Origin: Comamonadaceae bacterium UBA2237
GTDB lineage: Bacteria > Pseudomonadota > Gammaproteobacteria > Burkholderiales > Burkholderiaceae_C
Length of the DNA: 5,061 nucleotides
Direction of reading: 5' to 3'
Assembly (NCBI GenBank): GCA_002347905.1
Contig: DDYJ01000018.1
Coordinates: 9,113 to 14,173 of the forward strand
Part shown: positions 1-5,061 of the stretch, piece after piece
Layout of the letters: the number at the start of each line of letters is the position of its first letter
Position numbering within the stretch: position 1 is the stretch's first letter
The notes under the pieces: generated by a model
Database searches by the model: none
The model's input: the letters and a program-made list of their open reading frames with translations, nothing else
What the model was told of the DNA's origin: nothing
Translations under genes and position numbers: made by a program

Positions 1-105
1 GGCGATTGTCAATAGTTCTAATTACTTGTGTCGCAAAAAGCCTTTACAAACCTTGATGAATAATTGACCACGGCAGATACGCCAAATGATCTAGGAGACC
101 ATTCC
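1..105 (+). other. Non-coding leader upstream of the IOR alpha gene
   Basis: No gene is visible in this stretch. It is more AT-rich by eye than the coding sequence after it, as expected for a leader. A short imperfect palindrome ATTG-T-CAAT lies at 5-13. A TTTACA box (43-48) and an AATAAT box (59-64) each resemble a sigma-70 hexamer, but they are only 10 bases apart, so they do not form a promoter pair. The true promoter may lie outside the window, or the genes may be read from an upstream gene. An in-frame TTG at 64 could extend the reading frame by 14 codons, but the ribosome site at 93-97 argues for the ATG at 106. Confidence 0.5.
93..97 (+). promoter_or_regulatory. Ribosome binding site (AGGAG) that sets the alpha-subunit start
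   Basis: AGGAG lies 8 bases before the ATG at 106, which is ideal spacing. It falls inside the 14-codon extension that a TTG start at 64 would add. That TTG has no comparable purine-rich site ahead of it; the preceding bases are TGATGAATAA. The site therefore decides the start in favour of ATG 106. Confidence 0.8.
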
Positions 106-2271
106 ATGGAAGTTTCATTCAGCAAAGAGGTGGAGATGCTGCGCATGGGCGCAGGCAAAACCTTTTATGGAGAGGGAATATTGGCCATTACCAAGGCATT
201 GTTGCAGTCTGGTGTGTCCTATGTAGGTGGTTACCAAGGCGCACCGGTATCCCATTTGTTGGATGTGATGGTCCAAGCCAAAGACTACATGCGTGAATTA
301 GGCGTGCATGTAGAGGCTTGCGCCAACGAAGCTTCTGCCGCCGCCATGCTGGGCGCGTCTATCCACTACCCACTGCGAGGCGCTGTCACCTGGAAGTCGA
401 TCGTAGGCACGAACGTAGCCGCAGATGCGCTCAGTAACTTGTCCTCTCCTGGTGTCAAAGGCGGAGTTTTGGTAGTGGTGGGCGAAGACTATGGCGAAGG
501 TGCTTCGGTGATCCAAGAGCGCACCCATGCTTATGCATTGAAGTCAGGCATGGTGTTGTTTGACCCAAGGCCAGATTTATCGCGCATGGTGGATTTAGTA
601 GAGCATGCGTTTCGCTTATCAGAAGCATCGAATATGCCCGCACTGATGGAATTGCGCATCCGCGCTTGCCATGTGCGTGGCAGTTTTGTCGCCAAAGACA
701 ACCAAGCGCCCGCCATATCGACTCACCACGCGATGCAAGAGCCCGCTAACTTTGACTACAGCCGTTTAGCCCACCCTCCCGTCACCTTCGGTCAAGAAAA
801 ACGCAAATACGAAGAGCGCATCCCCGCTGCCCGTGCCTATATTGAAGCCAATCACCTCAATGAATACTTCGAAGGCAAACATACCGATTTGGGCATCATC
901 GTGCAAGGCGGTCTCTACAACACCTTGATTCGCGCACTCCAACAATTTGATCTGGCCGATGCATTTGGCAACACCTCGATTCCCTTGCTTGTGCTCAACG
1001 TCACAGCCCCATTGTTGCCGGAACAAATCGCTCAATTTGCTTATAGCAGGCGCGGCGTGCTTGTGATGGAAGAAGGTCAACCCGAATACATCGAACAAGA
1101 GATTGCATTGCTTTTGCGGCGTCGCGACATACAAACCCCGCTGCATGGAAAAGAGTGGTTGCCACAAGGCGGCGAATACACGGCCGAGGTCATGGCTCAA
1201 GGCCTTTTGCAATTTGTCACACGCTATTTGCCTGAAACCACACATATTACAGACACTCAAAAATGGTTACAGGGCAATGCGGCCCGTAGACAAGACGTGC
1301 AAAAAACGCTGCAAGCCAAAGGCCAAACATTGCCAGCGCGACCTCCCAGCTTTTGTATTGGTTGCCCCGAGCGCCCGGTGTTTTCTGCAATTCAACTGGC
1401 ACAGCAAGATATTGGTGCTGTGCATGTGTCTGCCGATATAGGTTGCCACGCCTTGGGCACCTTCGAGCCATTTTCAACAGGGCACACGATTTTGGGATAC
1501 GGCATGAGCTTGGCCAGTAGAGCGGGCGTATCACCAGTAACGCAGAGGCGCGTGTTGTCGATCATGGGCGATGGTGGGTTTTGGCATAACGGTTTGTTGA
1601 CTGGCGTGCAAAGCGCCTTGTTCAACGGTGATGACGCGGTTTTGCTAATTTTTAAAAACGGATACACCTCGGCTACGGGCACGCAGGACATCATTTCTAC
1701 ACCCGACGACGAGGCAAAACTCGCAGCCACTGACAAATGGCAAAGCTTGGCACACACCAACCAAACCATTGAACGGACCTTAGAGGGTTTGGGCGTGCAA
1801 TGGTTGCGCACAGTACACACGTATGAAGTAGCCAAGGTGCGCGAAACGCTTGTGGAGGCTTTTGAATCAGAGTTCCAAGGATTGAAAGTCATTGTTGCCG
1901 AGGGTGAATGCCAACTCGAGCGCCAGCGTCGCATCAAACCCTGGATCGCGAGTTTGTTGCAAAGCGGTAAGCGGGTGGTTCGCGTGAAATATGGAGTAGA
2001 CGAAGATGTCTGCAACGGCGACCACGCCTGCATACGCTTATCCGGCTGCCCTACTCTCACCTTGAAAGACAACCCCGACCCATTGAAAGTCGATCCCGTA
2101 GCAACTGTCATCGATGGATGCGTCGGTTGTGGCTTGTGCGGAGAAAACGCACATGCCGCCACTCTATGCCCCTCGTTTTATCGTGCCGAAGTGGTACAAA
2201 ACGCCACTGCATGGGAGCGTTTAACCGCCTCGGTCCGCGCACGCATGATGCGTGTATTGCAACCAGCGTAA
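106..2271 (+). CDS. iorA: Indolepyruvate ferredoxin oxidoreductase, alpha subunit
   Basis: Large subunit (721 aa) of a cytoplasmic 2-oxoacid oxidoreductase. The family converts indolepyruvate and other aryl pyruvates plus CoA to aryl-acetyl-CoA and CO2, reducing ferredoxin. Residues about 20-200 are the N-terminal pyruvate-oxidoreductase-like domain, with GYQGAP at 42-47 and NE at 74-75, E75 being the likely TPP-activating glutamate. Residues about 255-340 form the middle domain, ending in the family-like MEEGQPEYIEQEI. Residues about 417-600 are the TPP-binding domain: CIGCPER (417-423), ADIGCHALG (443-451), and GDG (488-490) followed by NGY (518-520). The C-terminus (636-689) is ferredoxin-like with seven cysteines; an Asp (D639) sits where the eighth is expected. 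Length is somewhat above the roughly 600-650 aa of archaeal IorA. The start is ATG 106, with AGGAG 8 bases upstream; a TTG at 64 is the alternative. The beta-subunit gene follows after 7 bases. Family assignment is firm; substrate (indole-, phenyl- or hydroxyphenylpyruvate) is inferred. Confidence 0.93.
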   Translation: MEVSFSKEVEMLRMGAGKTFYGEGILAITKALLQSGVSYVGGYQGAPVSHLLDVMVQAKDYMRELGVHVEACANEASAAAMLGASIHYPLRGAVTWKSIVGTNVAADALSNLSSPGVKGGVLVVVGEDYGEGASVIQERTHAYALKSGMVLFDPRPDLSRMVDLVEHAFRLSEASNMPALMELRIRACHVRGSFVAKDNQAPAISTHHAMQEPANFDYSRLAHPPVTFGQEKRKYEERIPAARAYIEANHLNEYFEGKHTDLGIIVQGGLYNTLIRALQQFDLADAFGNTSIPLLVLNVTAPLLPEQIAQFAYSRRGVLVMEEGQPEYIEQEIALLLRRRDIQTPLHGKEWLPQGGEYTAEVMAQGLLQFVTRYLPETTHITDTQKWLQGNAARRQDVQKTLQAKGQTLPARPPSFCIGCPERPVFSAIQLAQQDIGAVHVSADIGCHALGTFEPFSTGHTILGYGMSLASRAGVSPVTQRRVLSIMGDGGFWHNGLLTGVQSALFNGDDAVLLIFKNGYTSATGTQDIISTPDDEAKLAATDKWQSLAHTNQTIERTLEGLGVQWLRTVHTYEVAKVRETLVEAFESEFQGLKVIVAEGECQLERQRRIKPWIASLLQSGKRVVRVKYGVDEDVCNGDHACIRLSGCPTLTLKDNPDPLKVDPVATVIDGCVGCGLCGENAHAATLCPSFYRAEVVQNATAWERLTASVRARMMRVLQPA

Positions 2272-2275
2272 GAAG
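2270..2275 (+). promoter_or_regulatory. Weak ribosome binding site for the beta subunit
   Basis: AAGAAG overlaps the alpha stop codon (TAA, 2269-2271) and ends only 3 bases before ATG 2279. It is a poor match and too close. With a 7-base gap between the genes, ribosomes finishing alpha probably restart on beta, which would help keep the subunits at equal levels. This is inference from spacing. Confidence 0.4.
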
Positions 2276-2278
2276 CGT

Positions 2279-3928
2279 ATGACGCAAGCTATTTCTATTT
2301 TGTTATGCGCCTTGGGCGGTGAAGGTGGCGGCGTTCTTGCTGATTGGTTGGTCGAGGCTGCACGACATAGCGGCTTTGCTGCACAAGCCACTTCCATTCC
2401 TGGTGTGGCACAACGCACTGGTGCAACCACGTACTACTTGGAAGTTTTCCCAACACCACTTTCTGATTTGGGTAACCAACGGCCCATTTTTGGTTTGAAC
2501 CCATTACCAGGCAGATTGGATTTATTGGTGTCGTCTGAACTATTAGAAACAGCCCGACAAATCTCTCTAGGCATGTGCTCCTCTGACCGTACATTGCTCA
2601 TTAGCGCCAACAACCGCACGCTGACCACCCATGAAAAAATGCAAATGGGCGATGGTCGCATTGACGATGCCGCCTTACTGCAACTACTCCAACAGCACAG
2701 TCGCGCCAGCCATGTGCTGGACATGGTGGCCCTGACACGCCAAGCAGGCACCGTTATCAGTGCAGTCATGTTGGGTTGTATTGCCGCCAGTGGTTTGCTG
2801 CCTTTGCATCGCAAAGATTTCGAATATGCCGTACACGAAGGAGTACCACAAGAGTCGCTATCTGCCAGTCAAAAAGCTAGCTTGCGTGGGTTTGCTTTGG
2901 CATGGGACGCTGTGCATGCGCAGACAGCGCAGTCCAAGTTCGTGAATGCAGTTTTGGCTGACGCAAGAGTCTCTAACGCAGCACCAACCACCACACATAA
3001 ACCGCTCTCGCCAGAATTGGCATCCTCTTTTCCCTCTGCAATGCACGAAGTGTTGGGTCTTGGCGTAGAACGATTAATGGACTACCAAGGTGCTGCTTAT
3101 GCATCAATGTATGTTGAGCGCTTACGTTCGGTCTTGGCGAGTGAGCAACGGCACCAAGCTGAAACAAGCTGTGCTGTAACCCAAGAGGCCGCACGATGGT
3201 TGGCTTTATGGATGGCATTCGACGACATTGTTCGCGTGGCAGATTTAAAAAGCCGCACAAGCCGCTGGCATCGTGTACGGGCAGAAGTGAAAGCCAAAGC
3301 CAACGATGTCCTCAAGGTCTACGACCATTTCAAACCAGGCATCCCTGAGTTCGCAGGCTTATTGCCGCTGTTCATTGCACGAAGGCTTTTGCGTTGGGAT
3401 CGTCAACGCTCAGCCAAAGGCTTAAGGCCTTTCGCATTGCCTATCAAAATAGGAACACATAGCTTGATTGGCATGTTGCTTCTGAGAGCCTTGGCTTCAT
3501 TCAAATGGCTTCGTGTGTTTGGGCATCGCTTTGCTGAAGAACAAGCGATGATCGACATTTGGTTAAAAGCCGTAGTTCTTGGTACGCAAGAAGATGTCCA
3601 ATTAGGATTGGCGCTTGCACGATGTGGGCAACTCATCAAAGGCTACGGAAGCACCAACGACCGCGGCAGAGACAATTTGTTGCATATCTTGCGCCATTTG
3701 GCACCTGCCAATATTGCGGGTAGCGATTCAAGCATCTCAAATGGTGCCTCTGCGCAAGCAGCAGCAACACTACAAGAACGCATCCAAGCCATTCATGATG
3801 CGCGCACAGCGGCGCTGAAAGACGCTGGTGGTGTTGCACTCGATCAGGCACTTAAAACACACGGTGTACCTGCAAGAGAAATCAAAGCCCAACCTATTCG
3901 CTGGATGCCTCGCGCCAAATCACGCTAG
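2279..3928 (+). CDS. iorB: Indolepyruvate oxidoreductase beta subunit with DUF6537-like C-terminal region
   Basis: Second subunit (549 aa) of the same enzyme. Residues about 1-195 are the pyruvate-oxidoreductase gamma-type domain: the glycine-rich GGEGGG (13-18) near the N-terminus, then GVAQRTGATT (42-51), matching the family's MAQRGG-like loop. This domain completes the active site with the alpha subunit. Residues about 205-549 form a mainly helical, Arg-rich extension resembling DUF6537, known from single-chain bacterial IORs and long IorB proteins. Recognisable pieces are VERLMDYQ (263-270), DDIVRVADLK (315-324), FKPGIPE (351-357) and KGYG (454-457). Archaeal IorB is only about 200 aa, so this is a much longer version. 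I chose ATG 2279 because GGEGGG then falls at the usual distance from the N-terminus; a GTG at 2252, overlapping the alpha gene, has no ribosome site. The site before ATG 2279 is weak (AAGAAG, 3 bases away), so translation is probably coupled to the alpha gene. The role of the extension is unknown. Confidence 0.88.
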   Translation: MTQAISILLCALGGEGGGVLADWLVEAARHSGFAAQATSIPGVAQRTGATTYYLEVFPTPLSDLGNQRPIFGLNPLPGRLDLLVSSELLETARQISLGMCSSDRTLLISANNRTLTTHEKMQMGDGRIDDAALLQLLQQHSRASHVLDMVALTRQAGTVISAVMLGCIAASGLLPLHRKDFEYAVHEGVPQESLSASQKASLRGFALAWDAVHAQTAQSKFVNAVLADARVSNAAPTTTHKPLSPELASSFPSAMHEVLGLGVERLMDYQGAAYASMYVERLRSVLASEQRHQAETSCAVTQEAARWLALWMAFDDIVRVADLKSRTSRWHRVRAEVKAKANDVLKVYDHFKPGIPEFAGLLPLFIARRLLRWDRQRSAKGLRPFALPIKIGTHSLIGMLLLRALASFKWLRVFGHRFAEEQAMIDIWLKAVVLGTQEDVQLGLALARCGQLIKGYGSTNDRGRDNLLHILRHLAPANIAGSDSSISNGASAQAAATLQERIQAIHDARTAALKDAGGVALDQALKTHGVPAREIKAQPIRWMPRAKSR

Positions 3929-3966
3929 ACACAGGGAAACACCTGAGGATTCTTGCTTCGAATAAA

Positions 3967-3983
3967 GGTTACAACCCATAACC
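3967..3983. repeat. Small inverted repeat GGTTA-N7-TAACC
   Basis: Perfect 5-base arms (3967-3971 and 3979-3983) flank a 7-base spacer, 34 bases before the start of the TRAP binding-protein gene. The size and place would suit a regulator's operator, but arms this short arise by chance easily. No T-run follows, so it is not a terminator. Confidence 0.3.
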
Positions 3984-4008
3984 AACATTTCCCAACTCTT
4001 GTCCATGT

Positions 4009-4013
4009 GAGGA
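4009..4013 (+). promoter_or_regulatory. Ribosome binding site (GAGGA) of the TRAP binding-protein gene
   Basis: GAGGA lies 4 bases before ATG 4018. The spacing is slightly short but the match is good, and the encoded protein begins with a proper signal peptide, which supports this start. Confidence 0.7.
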
Positions 4014-4017
4014 TCCC

Positions 4018-5052
4018 ATGCCCCAAAACTTGACTCGCAAATTTGCAATTGCCGCTTTTGCAACCCTTTCTGCTTTTTCTTTTAGCGTTACACAAGCGCA
4101 AGACAAGCCAGTCAATCTCAAACTTGGAAGTTGGGTACCAGCGCAACACGCGCTTAATCCTGCTTTGGTTGCGTGGGGCGAGAGTCTGAAAGCAGCATCT
4201 GGTGGAACCATTACTTCAACCCTGTTTCCATCTGAGCAACTGGGTAAAGCGTTTGACCATTACGACATGGCTCGAGATGGGATTTCAGATTTTTCGTATG
4301 TCAACCCTGGTTATCAGCCAGGTCGTTTCCCGATTTTTGCTGCGGCTTCCTTGCCTTTCATGGTGAGTAACGCCAAGGCAGGTTCTGCCGCCATCGATGC
4401 TTGGTACCGCGCCTATGCGGCCAAAGAAATGAAAGATGTCCATTTCTGCTTCGCCTTTGCGCACGACCCTGGTGCTTTGCATGCTCGCAAAAAGATTGTT
4501 TCTCCTGCAGAGATCAAAGGCATGAAGGTGCGTCCCGCTTCAGCGACGATCGGCCAAATGATCACTTTGCTAGGCGGCACCAATGTGCAGGCCTCGGCGC
4601 CTGAGTCACGCGACATGTTGGAGCGTGGCGTCGCGGACGCGATTACTTTTCCTTGGGGATCTCTCACGCTTTTTGGCATCGACAAAGTTGTGAAATTCCA
4701 CATGGACGTACCTTTGTATGTCACTCCCTTCGTCTGGGTGATGAACAACGACAAATACAACGCCTTGTCAGCCAGTCAGAAAAAAGCGGTTGATAGCCAT
4801 TGCACTAGCGAGTGGGCTGAAAAGGTGGCCAGCGCTTGGGCTGATTTTGAAATTTCTGGGCGCGCCAAACTCACTGCAGATTCAGGTCGCGAAGTTTATA
4901 AACTCACACCCGATCAAATAACGGCATGGAAGCAGGCAGTTGCCCCTACTGAGAACCAATGGGCGGCTGACCTCAAGAAGACAGGACAGGACCCAGCACC
5001 CGTTATGGCCGCATTCAAGCAATCCTTAACGAAATACAAGTCAGGCATGTGA
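4018..5052 (+). CDS. TRAP transporter solute-binding protein, DctP family
   Basis: Periplasmic binding protein (344 aa, typical length) of a tripartite ATP-independent transporter, which captures an organic acid and hands it to DctQ/DctM membrane subunits for ion-driven import. Residues 1-27 are a signal peptide: basic start (R7, K8), hydrophobic stretch 9-24, likely cleavage after TQA (25-27). There is no lipobox cysteine, so the mature protein should be soluble. DctP features follow in order: LKLGSWVP (35-41), FPSEQLG (70-76), HDPGALHARK (149-158), GMKVRP (168-173) and MNNDKYNALS (242-251). R172 matches the conserved arginine that binds the ligand carboxylate in this family. F211, W213, F238 and W240 could line an aromatic-friendly pocket, but that is a guess. 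C144 and C262 might form a disulfide in the periplasm. It lies 89 bases after the IOR beta gene with no terminator between, hinting at co-expression and an aromatic or 2-oxo acid ligand. DctQ and DctM are not in the window. Family sure; ligand unknown. Confidence 0.93.
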   Translation: MPQNLTRKFAIAAFATLSAFSFSVTQAQDKPVNLKLGSWVPAQHALNPALVAWGESLKAASGGTITSTLFPSEQLGKAFDHYDMARDGISDFSYVNPGYQPGRFPIFAAASLPFMVSNAKAGSAAIDAWYRAYAAKEMKDVHFCFAFAHDPGALHARKKIVSPAEIKGMKVRPASATIGQMITLLGGTNVQASAPESRDMLERGVADAITFPWGSLTLFGIDKVVKFHMDVPLYVTPFVWVMNNDKYNALSASQKKAVDSHCTSEWAEKVASAWADFEISGRAKLTADSGREVYKLTPDQITAWKQAVAPTENQWAADLKKTGQDPAPVMAAFKQSLTKYKSGM

Positions 5053-5061
5053 GACTTGCAT

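Larger units (their letters stand above)
3929..4017 (+). other. Gap between the beta subunit and TRAP binding-protein genes
   Basis: This is 89 non-coding bases. There is no GC-rich hairpin followed by a T-run, so no intrinsic terminator is visible and read-through from the IOR genes is plausible. The gap is nevertheless long enough to hold a promoter. The best pair I can find (TTGCTT at 3953, CATAAC at 3977, 18 bases between) is too weak to call. TGAGGAT occurs twice, at 3944-3950 and at 4008-4014; the second copy contains the ribosome site of the next gene. A small inverted repeat lies at 3967-3983. Confidence 0.55.

Noticed and set aside
43..64. Possible sigma-70 promoter (TTTACA and AATAAT)
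   Set aside because: The two boxes are 10 bases apart instead of about 17, so they cannot work as a pair.
766..1260. 164-codon open frame on the minus strand
   Set aside because: Wholly antisense to the alpha-subunit gene, with odd Cys/Phe-rich composition and no recognisable motif.
1103..1441. 112-codon plus-strand frame within the alpha-subunit gene
   Set aside because: Out-of-frame overlap with a well-supported coding sequence. Cys- and Lys-rich translation with no recognisable domain.
1392..2162. 256-codon open frame on the minus strand
   Set aside because: It lies entirely inside the alpha-subunit gene, opposite its TPP and ferredoxin motifs. Its translation is rich in Ser, Thr, Cys and Pro with no domain I recognise, as expected of an antisense shadow.
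2252..2278. GTG start giving a beta subunit 9 residues longer and overlapping the alpha gene
   Set aside because: No ribosome binding site precedes it, and the ATG at 2279 places the glycine-rich motif at the usual distance from the N-terminus.
2434..2814. 126-codon open frame on the minus strand
   Set aside because: Antisense to the catalytic domain of the beta subunit, whose plus-strand motifs are clear. Composition is shadow-like.
3932..3945. CAGG-N6-CCTG mini-hairpin just after the beta-subunit stop, as a terminator
   Set aside because: The stem is only 4 base pairs and no T-run follows, so it would not stop transcription.
3953..4033. 26-codon TTG-started frame as a leader peptide
   Set aside because: Rare start codon, ribosome-like site only 3 bases away, and no run of regulatory codons. 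Chance is the simpler explanation, so it is kept only as a remark in the findings.
4413..4760. 115-codon open frame on the minus strand
   Set aside because: Antisense to the TRAP binding-protein gene, including its conserved arginine region. No family resemblance.

Overview
The window holds three genes, all on the + strand and packed head to tail. The first two form a tight pair encoding the two subunits of a TPP- and iron-sulfur-dependent 2-oxoacid oxidoreductase of the indolepyruvate:ferredoxin oxidoreductase (IOR) type. The third encodes an exported solute-binding protein of the TRAP transporter DctP family. No RNA gene, insertion sequence, CRISPR array, integrase site or other mobile feature is visible.

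Organism. Balanced base composition, Gram-negative style Shine-Dalgarno sites, a TRAP binding protein, and an IOR with a separate alpha subunit plus a long beta subunit carrying a DUF6537-like C-terminal region all suggest a betaproteobacterium. My best guess is Burkholderiales, near Comamonadaceae. This is recognition from memory, not a search result.

Layout. 1-105: non-coding leader, no convincing promoter, good Shine-Dalgarno site at 93-97. 106-2271: alpha subunit (iorA-like), with TPP domain and C-terminal ferredoxin-like domain. 2279-3928: beta subunit (iorB-like), starting 7 bases after the alpha stop. 3929-4017: an 89-base gap with a small inverted repeat and no clear terminator. 4018-5052: TRAP binding protein with signal peptide. 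5053-5061: 9 bases of downstream sequence.

How they may work together. IOR enzymes oxidatively decarboxylate aryl pyruvates (from transamination of Trp, Phe, Tyr) to aryl-acetyl-CoA, passing electrons to ferredoxin or a similar carrier. A TRAP binding protein directly downstream suggests that the cell imports a carboxylate feeding this enzyme, for example an aryl 2-oxo acid or a related aromatic acid. That link rests on gene position only. The DctQ/DctM membrane subunits are not in the window.

Most notable observations: the ferredoxin domain of the alpha subunit has C-x2-D-x2-C where a third cysteine is expected, and the beta subunit carries about 340 residues beyond the catalytic gamma-type domain, with no function I can assign. 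I see a known enzyme class in an interesting arrangement, not a clearly new system.
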